A stretch of DNA of 64,000 bases. Origin: CALJXB01 sp965225935. Its GTDB lineage: Bacteria > Pseudomonadota > Alphaproteobacteria > Kiloniellales > JAKSDN01. Shown here one piece after another: positions 35,096-43,301 of this stretch (its first letter is position 1; the number at the start of each line of letters is the position of its first letter). A program made the position numbers and the translations under genes. Under the pieces are notes generated by a model that worked only from the letters and a program-made list of their open reading frames with translations, searched no databases and was not told where the DNA came from. Location of the stretch: positions 186,001 through 250,000 of the forward strand of contig CBDDCC010000014.1 of assembly GCA_965225935.1 (NCBI GenBank), given 5' to 3'.

Positions 35096-35734
35096 ATGAG
35101 GACTGAAGCGATGCAGCAGGCACGCAAGAGGACGCCGCGCGCGAAGGCCTTCCTGGCCGCCCGCGACGGCGCATCGGCCGCCGAGTTCGCCATCGTCCTG
35201 CCCGTCCTGGTGCTCCTGGTCGGCGGGATTCTCGAGATGTCCATGGTCATGTTCGTCAACGTGCTGGCCGAGGGCGGGCTGCGCGAGGCCGCGCGCTACG
35301 GCATCACCGGCCAGGGGGCTTCGGAGGGCGTGCGCGACGACGAGATCATCCAGATCGTCAACGACCACACCCATGGCTTGATCGACCTCGAGACCGCCGG
35401 CCTCAGCACCATGTCCTACGGGAGCTTCGGCTCCATCGGCCAGCCGGAGCCCTTCGAGGACGGCAGCAACGGCCATCCCGAGAACGGCGAGTTCGACGTG
35501 GGCGAGGATTTCGATGACGTGAACGGAAACGAGATCTGGGACGGCGACCAGGGCGCGCCGGGCGCCGGCGGGCCCGGCGACGTGGTCATGTACGAGCTGA
35601 CCTACGAGTGGGAGTTCATGACCCCGGTGCTGTCCGCCTTCGCCGGCCAGGACCACAGCATCAACATGAGCGCCTCGATCGCCGTGCGCAACGAGCCCTA
35701 CGGCAGCGCGGGCGGCGGCGAGGAGGAAGAATAG
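35096..35734 (+). CDS. TadE-like pseudopilin with acidic, calcium-loop-like insert
   Basis: 212 aa. The TadE domain is at residues 23-60 (RDGASAAEFAIVLPVLVLLVGG, then EGGLREAARYGITG). Around residues 125-150 there is an acidic loop FDVGEDFDDVNGNEIWDGD resembling Ca2+-binding DxDxNG loops, and the protein ends EEEE. The ATG at 35096 or the one at 35111 could be the start. Pseudopilins of this type are processed by TadV and contribute to Flp pilus assembly; neither TadV nor the secretion ATPase is in the window. Confidence 0.82.
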   Translation: MRTEAMQQARKRTPRAKAFLAARDGASAAEFAIVLPVLVLLVGGILEMSMVMFVNVLAEGGLREAARYGITGQGASEGVRDDEIIQIVNDHTHGLIDLETAGLSTMSYGSFGSIGQPEPFEDGSNGHPENGEFDVGEDFDDVNGNEIWDGDQGAPGAGGPGDVVMYELTYEWEFMTPVLSAFAGQDHSINMSASIAVRNEPYGSAGGGEEEE

Positions 35735-35761
35735 GAACCAGCCAGCGGGAGTGACGGTTCA

Positions 35762-36343
35762 ATGAAGATCACGGAAGCTTGCCGCCGTCTGTTCGAGCCC
35801 CTTAGCCGCTTTCGCGGCGACCGGCGAGGCGCGGTGCTGGTCGAGATGGCGGCGGCGATCCCGGTCCTGATCGTGCTGCTGCTGGGCTCCATCGAGATGG
35901 CCCAGTACCTGCTGATAAACCAGAAGCTGAACCGGGCGGCCTCGACCATGGCGGACCTGGTCTCGCAGCCCGCCACCATCACCGAAGCCGAGGTGGACGC
36001 CCTGTTCGACGCGGCCGTGCACCTGATGAGCCCCTTCGATCTCGAGAACAGCGGCCGCGTCATCGTCACGTCGGTGAGCCGCGACGAGGGTGAGGACACG
36101 CCGACGGTCGACTGGCAGCGCGAGGGCGCCGGCACCTTCTCGGTCACCAGCCACATCGGCAACCCCACGGGGCCGGCCACCATGCCGAGCGGATTCGAGG
36201 TGCGCGAGGGCGAGAACCTGATCACGGCCGAGATCTTCTTCGACTACGAGCCCCTCTTCTTCTCGGGGATCGTCGAGCCAACGGTGATCTGGCACCATGC
36301 CTACCGGCGCTCGCGCCTCGGCACCCTCAGCACCATCAATTAA
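35762..36343 (+). CDS. TadE/TadG-like pseudopilin
   Basis: 193 aa. Residues 20-62 show the signature RRGAVLVEMAAAIPVLIVLLLG, then INQKLNRAASTMADLVSQ. The rest is beta-rich (RVIVTSVSRDEGED, WQREGAGTFSV, LITAEIFFDYEPLF), like other minor Tad pilins. Last of four same-strand genes; a rho-independent terminator follows 134 bp later. Confidence 0.85.
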   Translation: MKITEACRRLFEPLSRFRGDRRGAVLVEMAAAIPVLIVLLLGSIEMAQYLLINQKLNRAASTMADLVSQPATITEAEVDALFDAAVHLMSPFDLENSGRVIVTSVSRDEGEDTPTVDWQREGAGTFSVTSHIGNPTGPATMPSGFEVREGENLITAEIFFDYEPLFFSGIVEPTVIWHHAYRRSRLGTLSTIN

Positions 36344-36476
36344 GACTCAGATCGGCTGGCTGGAAGCCGGGCGCGAAACAACTGAAACAATTTTCCGGAC
36401 AGCGCGCCATCAAACGGAAACGTGGCGCGCCTAGGTTTCCCCTACTTCCTTCCTAAGACACCCTCTCTACTGTTTT

Positions 36477-36516
36477 CCGCCCGCGTCCACGCCCCCCGGA
36501 CGCGGGCGGCATCTTT
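36477..36516 (+). terminator. rho-independent terminator after the Tad-type cluster
   Basis: CCGCCCGCGTCC (36477-36488) pairs perfectly over 12 bp with GGACGCGGGCGG (36498-36509), followed by CATCTTTTCC. It closes the pseudopilin cluster. The rest of the 353-bp gap (36344-36696) shows no gene. Confidence 0.8.
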
Positions 36517-36696
36517 TCCGACCCCAGGCCAGGGGCGGGGCGCCCGATCCGGACAAGCGGAGAGGGCGCGCGCCACATGGCGCCCGCTCAGTTCGAGGTG
36601 CCGGTTTGTCGTGATGCCTGGCGCCGGCCCGGACGCGGGATGGCGGGTCGGCCGGGCCGCACCTCGAAGAGGGCGGCCCGGCTCGTCCTCGGTCCG

Positions 36697-36900
36697 TCAG
36701 GCGGCCTGGAGATTGACCGCCTTGGGCCCGCGCGGGTCCTGCTGGACCTCGAAGCTCACTTTCTGCCCTTCGGTGATGTAGCCCAGCTCGGAGCGCTCGA
36801 CCGCCGAGATGTGCACGAAGACGTCCTTCGTGCCGTCCTCAGGCGTGATGAAGCCAAACCCCTTGGTGGTGTTGAAGAACTTTACGGTTCCGATAGTCAT
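36697..36900 (-). CDS. cspA: cold-shock domain protein
   Basis: 67 aa single CSD. RNA-binding motifs RNP1 (KGFGFI) and RNP2 (VFVHIS) are intact; the ending QDPRGPKAVNLQA is typical. It acts as an RNA chaperone. The 5' region on the minus strand (36901-37000) is the likely long structured leader seen in csp genes, though I could not define it. Confidence 0.95.
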   Translation of the reverse strand: MTIGTVKFFNTTKGFGFITPEDGTKDVFVHISAVERSELGYITEGQKVSFEVQQDPRGPKAVNLQAA

Positions 36901-37202
36901 GTAGGCATAGTCCTATGAAGGTGTTCCCGGGGAAGCAGGGCGCTTCTCCGAGGGCAAGGTGCATAGATTTCGAGGTGGAAGTCTCAGTCAGACGTAGGTA
37001 CGGCTATTCGAGTTCTGCCGCCGCAAGATATGCAGCCGTCGCACGGGTCCACATGTAAGGGGTTGGCGCGCCGCCTGCAAGTCCTGTTTCTCGTTGAGCG
37101 CCAAGCGCCGCCGCGCCTGTCCGTGCCGCTTCCGGATCCCGCTGCGCTCGGCCTATAGTCCCGCGGGCGTTGGACGGTGGCGGGCGGGAGCAAGACGCGG
37201 CC
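36901..37202. other. 302-bp gap between cspA and the histidine phosphatase gene
   Basis: Divergent promoters are expected here. Near 36935 the sequence GAAGCAGGGCGCTTC could form a hairpin in the cspA leader. No coding sequence is supported. Confidence 0.3.
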
Positions 37203-37763
37203 ATGCTGCACGAGGCGGAGTTCATCTTTCTCCGGCACGGGGAGACCGACTGGAACCTGCGCGACGTGGTGCAGGGCCAGCAGGACGTGCCGCTGAACGC
37301 GACCGGGCGGGCCCAGGCACGGGCCGCCCGCGAGCTGCTCGCCCGCTGCGAGGTCGCGACGATCTGCAGCAGCCCCCTGGCGCGTGCCTTGGAGACCGCC
37401 CGGATCGTGCAGGCGGCGCGGGACTGCCCCCTCGAGATCATCGACGGCCTCAAGGAGTTCGGCCTGGGGAAGAAGGAGGGCGCCCCCAACGGCGCCTGGC
37501 TCCGGGACTGGCAGCGCGGCGCCGTGGTGCCGGAGGGCGCTGAGCCCTACGGCCGCTTCATCGAGCGCGCGCTCGCCGCGGTCAACGAAGCGCTGACGCG
37601 GCCCGGTCCCGTGCTGATCGTCTCCCACGGCGGCGTCCACTGGGCGGTGCGGCAGCATGCGCGACTGGACGAGGACCTGGAGATGGTCAACGGCGTCCCC
37701 CTGCGCCACCTGCCGCCGCGCCCGGACGCGCCCTGGTGGGACAGCGCGCCGGTCGCGGATTGA
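37203..37763 (+). CDS. histidine phosphatase family protein (phosphoglycerate mutase-like)
   Basis: 186 aa. The catalytic motif FLRHGETDWN is at residues 9-18 and the second His in IVSHGGVHWAV near 142; SSPLARALETARI is also diagnostic. The size and sequence match the broad-specificity phosphatase group (GpmB/CobC-like) rather than glycolytic mutase. Substrate not predictable. Confidence 0.87.
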   Translation: MLHEAEFIFLRHGETDWNLRDVVQGQQDVPLNATGRAQARAARELLARCEVATICSSPLARALETARIVQAARDCPLEIIDGLKEFGLGKKEGAPNGAWLRDWQRGAVVPEGAEPYGRFIERALAAVNEALTRPGPVLIVSHGGVHWAVRQHARLDEDLEMVNGVPLRHLPPRPDAPWWDSAPVAD

Positions 37764-38424
37764 AGGCTGGTGGATAGATTTGGGGACAACTGTGGATAAG
37801 CGCCACGGTTCTCCACAAGATTCTCGCGTTTACGGGCTCTCTGGCGTTGCCGGTGAAAGGGGGGGCTCGCTATCCTCACTCCCGGATCGAGACACCTTCG
37901 GGTCGATCGGTCCGGGAGACGTCAGGAGCAAGGACCCGCGTCCACGCACTTGGCGTCTCTCTTATTTTGGGCACAGCCAAGCGCGCCGTTCCCTCGCTGG
38001 TCGGCCTCCTTCCAAACAACATCGCGAGAAAAGCGAAACCGGAGCATCGCCGGTTTTGCCTCGCGAGTCCTGCCATGATCCGGAAACGGCAATGGCCCGG
38101 CGCGGTTGGTGAGCAGCTAGGAGGATCCGCGCCGGGCCATCGAACGTCAGGAGCTACGTATAACTACCCGCATCCATGCACGGGCGTTCTTATAGAGGCG
38201 CTCCTTCAACTGTCAACTAAATATTGCGGTCGTTTCACTTGACACTTCTAAATATAGAGTCTCCGCGGTGATTTGACCGTCTCTGCGCTCCATCGGCGGC
38301 GGGACGCGCGGGGCCGGGACACCGCGCCCCCTAAACGGCGGGCTGGAGACGCGAAGCGATTCGACTGCGATGCCGCGAGTCGCCGTCTCGAATCGGGGGA
38401 TGCCGGGCGCGAGTCGCGCTGGCC
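37764..38424. other. 661-bp gene-free region with hairpins and DnaA-box-like sites
   Basis: No ORF here looks real. Features: an exact TTATCCACA box on the minus strand (TGTGGATAA at 37791-37799) with relatives GTGGATAGA just before and TCTCCACAAG just after; hairpin AAACCGG/CCGGTTT (38036-38056); and a 13-bp perfect inverted repeat TGGCCCGGCGCGG (38093-38105) with CCGCGCCGGGCCA (38127-38139). The part from 38155 to 38270 is AT-rich. A small RNA, a regulatory leader or a replication-related site are all possible. Confidence 0.4.
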
Positions 38425-39453
38425 TCAGGCCGAGAGGAAGCCGCTCAGCACGTTGACGGCGTTGACGCCGATCTCCTCGACGGCATAGCCGCCCTCCATG
38501 ACGAAGAGGGTGGGCCGGCCGAGGGCGCCGATCCGCTCGCCGTAGCGGGTGAAGTCCTCGCTGGCGAGCTTGAAGAAGCTGATCGGATCCTTCTCGAAGG
38601 TGTCGACGCCGAGGGAGACCACGATGGCGTCGGGACCGTAGTCGGCGATGCGTCGGCAGGCGTCCTCCAAGGCCGCGCCCCAGGCCGGGTAGTCGGTGCC
38701 GCGGGGCAGGGGGTAGTTGGCTGTGCAGCCTTCGCCCGCGCCCTCGCCGGTCTCGTCGGCGTAGCCGAGGAAGTGGGGGAAGGCCTCGCGCGGATCGCCG
38801 TGGAGCGACAGGAACAGCACGTCGTCGCGGCCGTAGAAGATGGCCTGGGTGCCGTTGCCGTGATGGAAGTCCACGTCGAGGATCGCCACCCGGCCGGCGC
38901 CGCCGTCGCGGAAGGCCTGGGCCGCGATGGCCGCGTTGTTGAGGAAGCAGTAGCCGCCGTAGAGATCTCCGGCGGCGTGATGGCCGGGCGGGCGGCAGAG
39001 GGCGAAGGCGGAGCGCGCGCCCTCCGCGACCTGGCGCTGGGCGGTCAGGGCCACGTTGGCGCTCGCCCGCGCGGCCTGCCAGGTGCCGGCGCAGATGGCG
39101 GTCTCCGCCGCCATGGCGAAGTAGCCGAGCTTGCCGTCGATGAAGTCGGGCTCGCGCAGCTCCATGCCGCGTGCCGGCCAGACGGTGGGAATGGCGTCGC
39201 CCGCGAAGCCCTCGGCCGACCACTGGTCCCAGCAGGTCTCGAGGAAGCGCAGGAAGCCATTGTCGTGCACCCGCCGCACGGGCTCCAGGCCGAAGTCCTC
39301 GGGCGGGATCACCGGCCCCAGGTCCACGTCCTTCACCCGCGCCAGCACGATATCGGCCCGCCTCGGCATCTCGAAGGCGGGCACCAGCTCGCCGCCGAAA
39401 AGCTCGCCGCGCACGTCGTGCAGGCGGTGGTCCTCGGAATAGACGCTCAGCAT
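38425..39453 (-). CDS. histone-deacetylase-family acetylpolyamine amidohydrolase-like enzyme
   Basis: 342 aa zinc hydrolase of the arginase/deacetylase fold. Active-site blocks are complete: RPPGHHA, YGGYCFLNNAAIAA, the zinc site VDFHHGNGT, GVDTFEKDP (second zinc Asp) and MEGGYAVEEIG (catalytic Tyr). The sequence matches bacterial AphA/acetylpolyamine amidohydrolases, which deacetylate acetylputrescine or related amines in the cytosol. The polyamine importer potFGHI a few kb away fits that role but is not in the same operon. Confidence 0.83.
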   Translation of the reverse strand: MLSVYSEDHRLHDVRGELFGGELVPAFEMPRRADIVLARVKDVDLGPVIPPEDFGLEPVRRVHDNGFLRFLETCWDQWSAEGFAGDAIPTVWPARGMELREPDFIDGKLGYFAMAAETAICAGTWQAARASANVALTAQRQVAEGARSAFALCRPPGHHAAGDLYGGYCFLNNAAIAAQAFRDGGAGRVAILDVDFHHGNGTQAIFYGRDDVLFLSLHGDPREAFPHFLGYADETGEGAGEGCTANYPLPRGTDYPAWGAALEDACRRIADYGPDAIVVSLGVDTFEKDPISFFKLASEDFTRYGERIGALGRPTLFVMEGGYAVEEIGVNAVNVLSGFLSA

Positions 39454-39562
39454 GTCCGCTCGCCCCCCGTCTCGCTTCGCCTCTCTTCCATGGTGGCCCG
39501 TCGCGCGTCGGCGGACAATCGCGGAATCCAGAAGGTGGAGGCTGGGCCGAGCGGGCGCTGCC

Positions 39563-41587
39563 CTACGTTCGGCCGGTCACCCTGAGCAGAAAGGCCTCCA
39601 GGTCGCGGATCGGCGTCTCGTCGTCGTAGATGACGGCGCTGCGCGCCCTGGTCTTCTCGGTGACGGCGGCGCGCCAGGCCGCGTCCCGGCCCAGGCGGAC
39701 CGCGATCTCCACGTAGCGGTCCAGGCTGCCGGCCAGGGTCTCCTCCAGCCCCATCATGGTGAGCATGGCGGCGCTGTGGCGGCCGCGCATGAACTTGCCC
39801 GGAGAGGTCACCACCGGCAGGCCCGTGGCGATGGCCTCGAAACTGGTGTTGTTGCCGGACCAGGCGAGCCCGTCCAGGTAGACGTCGGCCGCCGCGTTGA
39901 GGGCGAGGAAGCCGCCCTGGTCCAGGCGCCCGTGGATCGTGACCCGCTCCGGCGCGACGCCGCCGGCCTGGCAGCGGGCGAGGAAGCGCCTGCGGAAGCG
40001 TTCTGTCAGCGCCGCCTCGGGCCGGCCGAGGAACCAGATCTCGCTATCGGGCACCTGGGCGAGGACGCGCACGAAGATCTCGTCGTCCCGGGGCAGCAGC
40101 TTGCCCAGGTTCTGGGTGCAGAGATAGACCGTGCGGCCGGGGCGGCGGGCGGGCGGCTCCGCTCCGTCGCGGTCCCGCTCGATGCGCTCTCGCGAATAGC
40201 TGAAGGAGAGGTTGCCGAGGCGCTCCAGGCGCTCGGTGTAGTGGGCCTCGGCGTCCGGCGGCTCCATCAGTTCGCTGCTGAGCGCCCAATCGATGGTCGG
40301 CAAGCCCGAGGTGACCGGGTGGCCCAGGCCCTGGCACTGCACCGGCGCCAGGCGCAGCGCCGCCGGCAGCAGCATGGCCGGCTCCATGCCGAGATCGGGA
40401 TAGATCAGCACGTTGAGCTCGAGGGCGCGCAGGCGTTCGAGTAGGGAGCCGTCGATCTGCGGGTGGTGCAGAAAGTGCTCGCAACCCTGGCGGAAGCTCT
40501 CCGTCATGGCGTCGGCGACGGCCCCAGTGTGCACGGCGAAGACCTCGAAGCGCCCGCGGTCGAGGCCTGTCAGCCAGCGGCCGTGGGTTTTCGCGATCGA
40601 ATGGTGGCGCAGGTAGGCCGAGACGAAGCCCACCCGGGGCCGCGCCCTTGGCGCGCGGGCCGCCGGCGGCTGGGCGAACTCTGGATGGCGAGCCGCCGCC
40701 ACCCGGTGCAGCAGGTCGCCGTAGACCGCCTGCAGCTCGCGGTCGTTGCGGGCCTGCTGGGGCAGGGCGAAGTTCGCCAGGTGGAAGACGGCGTCGGCGG
40801 CGGCGGCGATGCGCTCGGCAGTGTCGAGCCGCAGCCAGGCGTTGAAGGCCTTCAGCTTGCGCCCGTAGCGCTCGCGCCAGCGCTCGACCTCCTCGCCGCC
40901 GGCGTAGACCTGAGGCAGCAGCACCGCCTCGCCGAAGCGCGCGCGGATGTTGTTCGGCTCCTGGCGCAGGATCTGCTCGTAGAGGTGGCCGGCCTCCTCC
41001 TCGCGGCCGAGCAGGGCGAGCGCCTTGGCCTCGAGGTTGAGGGCCGGCGCGCGGTGGTCGGGCGGCGAAGCCTTGGCCGCCGCCTGGGCGTGCTCAAGGG
41101 CCGCCTCGCGGCGGTCTTCCATGAGGAGCGCGGAAAGGTTCATGTGGGCCACGGGCTGCTTGGGATTGCGCGTCAGGAGCGCCTCGAAGGTCTCGACCGC
41201 CCCCGCCGTGTCGCCGGTCTTGGCCAGGACGAAGCCCAGCTGGACGGCGGCGTCCTCGTAGCCGGGCTTGAGGGAAAGGGCGCGGCGCAGGGGCGCCGCC
41301 GCCTCGGCGAAGCGCTGGCGCTGGAGCAGGACCGTCGCGTGATTGAACAGGGCGACCGGGTTGTTCTGGAAGTGGGGCATGGCCTCCCGCAGCAGGTCGA
41401 GCGCCTCGTCGTGGCGCCGCTGCTGGTGCCGCAGCAGGCCCAGGAGGTAGACCGGATGGGGCGCGTCGGGCGCCAGCTTGCGGGCCCGCGCCAACAGGTC
41501 TTCCGCGTAGGGCAGGCGGCCGGCGCCAAGCGCCTTCTGGGCCTCGCTCAAGAGGCTCCGGAAGTCGCGCTCGCCCTGCTGGGTCAT
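39563..41587 (-). CDS. TPR protein with SPINDLY/O-GlcNAc-transferase-like (GT41) domain
   Basis: 674 aa. Residues 10-260 are TPR-type helical repeats (for example ALFNHATVLLQRQRFAEAAAPLRRAL). Residues 320-670 are a GT41 catalytic region: RPRVGFVSAYLRHHSIAK, LGHPVTSGLPTIDWALS, LCTQNLGKLLPRDDEIF, the UDP-sugar loop DGLAWSGNNTSFEAIATGLPVVT and the helix LTMMGLEETLAG. Bacterial members glycosylate proteins on Ser/Thr, but few have known targets. No acceptor or sugar-nucleotide gene is adjacent. Confidence 0.85.
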   Translation of the reverse strand: MTQQGERDFRSLLSEAQKALGAGRLPYAEDLLARARKLAPDAPHPVYLLGLLRHQQRRHDEALDLLREAMPHFQNNPVALFNHATVLLQRQRFAEAAAPLRRALSLKPGYEDAAVQLGFVLAKTGDTAGAVETFEALLTRNPKQPVAHMNLSALLMEDRREAALEHAQAAAKASPPDHRAPALNLEAKALALLGREEEAGHLYEQILRQEPNNIRARFGEAVLLPQVYAGGEEVERWRERYGRKLKAFNAWLRLDTAERIAAAADAVFHLANFALPQQARNDRELQAVYGDLLHRVAAARHPEFAQPPAARAPRARPRVGFVSAYLRHHSIAKTHGRWLTGLDRGRFEVFAVHTGAVADAMTESFRQGCEHFLHHPQIDGSLLERLRALELNVLIYPDLGMEPAMLLPAALRLAPVQCQGLGHPVTSGLPTIDWALSSELMEPPDAEAHYTERLERLGNLSFSYSRERIERDRDGAEPPARRPGRTVYLCTQNLGKLLPRDDEIFVRVLAQVPDSEIWFLGRPEAALTERFRRRFLARCQAGGVAPERVTIHGRLDQGGFLALNAAADVYLDGLAWSGNNTSFEAIATGLPVVTSPGKFMRGRHSAAMLTMMGLEETLAGSLDRYVEIAVRLGRDAAWRAAVTEKTRARSAVIYDDETPIRDLEAFLLRVTGRT

Positions 41588-42096
41588 GCCTTTCGTCCTC
41601 GGCTTGCGCTCGCGCGGCCTCCGGTGCCCCGGCCGGAAGCCGTTCCGCCACCGCCCCTTTCATAGTGCGGCGGGGCGGGTCCGCTCAAGGTCTCTCGCGG
41701 CCGGCACCCCAAGCGCCTCCGCATTCGGCCCAGGCCGGGCCATGGCGAATCTGTCTGGTCAGGGTCGGCCCAGATCCAGTAATATCCTCAAAAGCAAGCA
41801 TAAGGGCCCGTCACGGCTGAAGAAGGGAAGGCCGGGAAGCGGGCCCGCGGGAGGTCATCGAGGCGTGGCATTCGAAGCGGGGGTTTCCGACTCGGCGTCA
41901 AGCCGGACCAGGTGTCAGGCGGTGAAAGCTCGCGGTGCCTTCGGGTGCGGCGGAAATCAGCGCGGCCACGGCATCGTCGGATGGGGCACGCCGGGCAGAA
42001 CGCCATCGATCCCGCGTGTGATTGCTTTTCCGGACCTTTGTCCTTTCTCATCTCATCCCACAACAAACCGATCGATAACGAGCACGGGAGGCCGTA
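41588..42096. promoter_or_regulatory. 509-bp region upstream of the polyamine transporter
   Basis: Divergent gap between the GT41 gene and potF; no gene is supported. It contains a GCGGGCCCGC palindrome near 41839 and becomes less GC-rich over its last 80 bases, where the pot promoter probably lies. GGGAGG precedes the potF ATG. Confidence 0.35.
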
Positions 42097-43209
42097 ATGA
42101 GTCAGTGCTTTAAGGTTGCCATCGCCGGTGCCGCGGCATTGGCGCTCGCCCTGGGCGCGAACGCCGCATCCGCGGAAGGCACGTTGAACGTCTACAACTG
42201 GGCGGAATATATCGGCGAGGAAACGATCGCGAACTTCGAGGAGGAGTTCGACGTCGAGGTCACCTACGACCACTACGATTCCGTCGAGACCGCCGATGCC
42301 AAGTTGCTGGCCGGCAACACGGGCTACGACGTGGTGAGCCACGCAAGCAGCCAGGTGGCTCGCTTGATCCCGGCGAACATCCTGATGGAGCTGGACAAGT
42401 CCAAGCTGCCGAACCTGAAGCACATGAGCCCCCAGATCATGGCGCAGGTGGACAAATGGGACCCGGGCAACAAGCACATCATACCCTACATGTGGGGCAC
42501 CCACGGCGTGACCTACAACGCCGAGCTGGTCAACAAAGTGCTGCCCGGCGCGCCGCTCGATTCCCTGGACCTGATCTTCAAGCCCGAGAACATGGAAAAG
42601 CTGGCGGAATGCGGCGTTTCGTTCCTCGATTCGCCGACGGACGTGATTCCCATGGCGCTGGCCTACATGGGCCTGGACCCGAACTCCACCGAACGGGCCG
42701 ACTACAAGAAGGTCGGAGAGATGCTCGCCAAGATCCGGCCCTACATCAAGACCTTCGACAACTACGCCTATCAGAGGATGCCCGAGAAGGAGTTCTGCGT
42801 TGCCGTCACCTGGGGTCCGGACGGCTTGCTCGCCATGTCCGGCGCCGCGGAGGCAGAGACCGGCGTGGTGCTCGACTTCCTGCTTCCTCCGGGCCAAGGC
42901 GCCGCCAACATCTGGGTAGACGGATGGGTGGTTCCCGCGGACGCGAAGAACGTGGAGAACGCGTATCTCTTCCTGAACTACATGATGCGACCTGAAGTCG
43001 CTGCCGATGACAGCAACTTCACCTGGTACGCCACCGCGAACAAGGACGCGGTGCCTTTGATCGATCCGGAGGTGACAGGCAGCCCAGCGGCCTTCCCCCC
43101 GCCGGAGGCGGTTGAGCTGATGTTCCCGCTCGTGCCGCTGCCGCAGAAGGTGGAGCGCCTGCGCACCCGGACCTGGACCAACTTCAAGTCCGGCAGCATG
43201 GGCGGCTAG
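42097..43209 (+). CDS. potF: periplasmic putrescine/spermidine-binding protein (PotF/PotD family)
   Basis: 370 aa with a signal peptide (about residues 1-26, ANAASAEG). The mature start LNVYNWAEYIGEETIANFE is the polyamine-binding family signature, followed by YDVVSHASSQVARL, YMWGTHGVTYN and FLDSPTDVIPMAL. It captures polyamines for the PotGHI permease encoded next. PotF (putrescine) fits better than PotD because the operon order is F-G-H-I, but specificity rests on pocket residues I cannot weigh here. Confidence 0.88.
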   Translation: MSQCFKVAIAGAAALALALGANAASAEGTLNVYNWAEYIGEETIANFEEEFDVEVTYDHYDSVETADAKLLAGNTGYDVVSHASSQVARLIPANILMELDKSKLPNLKHMSPQIMAQVDKWDPGNKHIIPYMWGTHGVTYNAELVNKVLPGAPLDSLDLIFKPENMEKLAECGVSFLDSPTDVIPMALAYMGLDPNSTERADYKKVGEMLAKIRPYIKTFDNYAYQRMPEKEFCVAVTWGPDGLLAMSGAAEAETGVVLDFLLPPGQGAANIWVDGWVVPADAKNVENAYLFLNYMMRPEVAADDSNFTWYATANKDAVPLIDPEVTGSPAAFPPPEAVELMFPLVPLPQKVERLRTRTWTNFKSGSMGG

Positions 43210-43301
43210 GTCTTCTGGACGAGGGTGCCGCCCACAGCGAGGCGGCGCCCTCGTCCTATCGGCCCGGCGCCGGAAACCGATCTCGAGCGGGGGCATTTCG
43301 T

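Noticed and set aside
33491..35656. 721-codon minus-strand open frame opposite the second TadG-like gene
   Set aside because: Lies entirely on the opposite strand of a gene with a clear vWA domain; composition is a Val/Gly/Arg/Ala shadow with no domain pattern.
37764..38424. Chromosomal replication origin
   Set aside because: One exact DnaA box and two weak ones are too few, and no dnaA, dnaN, hemE or parAB gene is adjacent.
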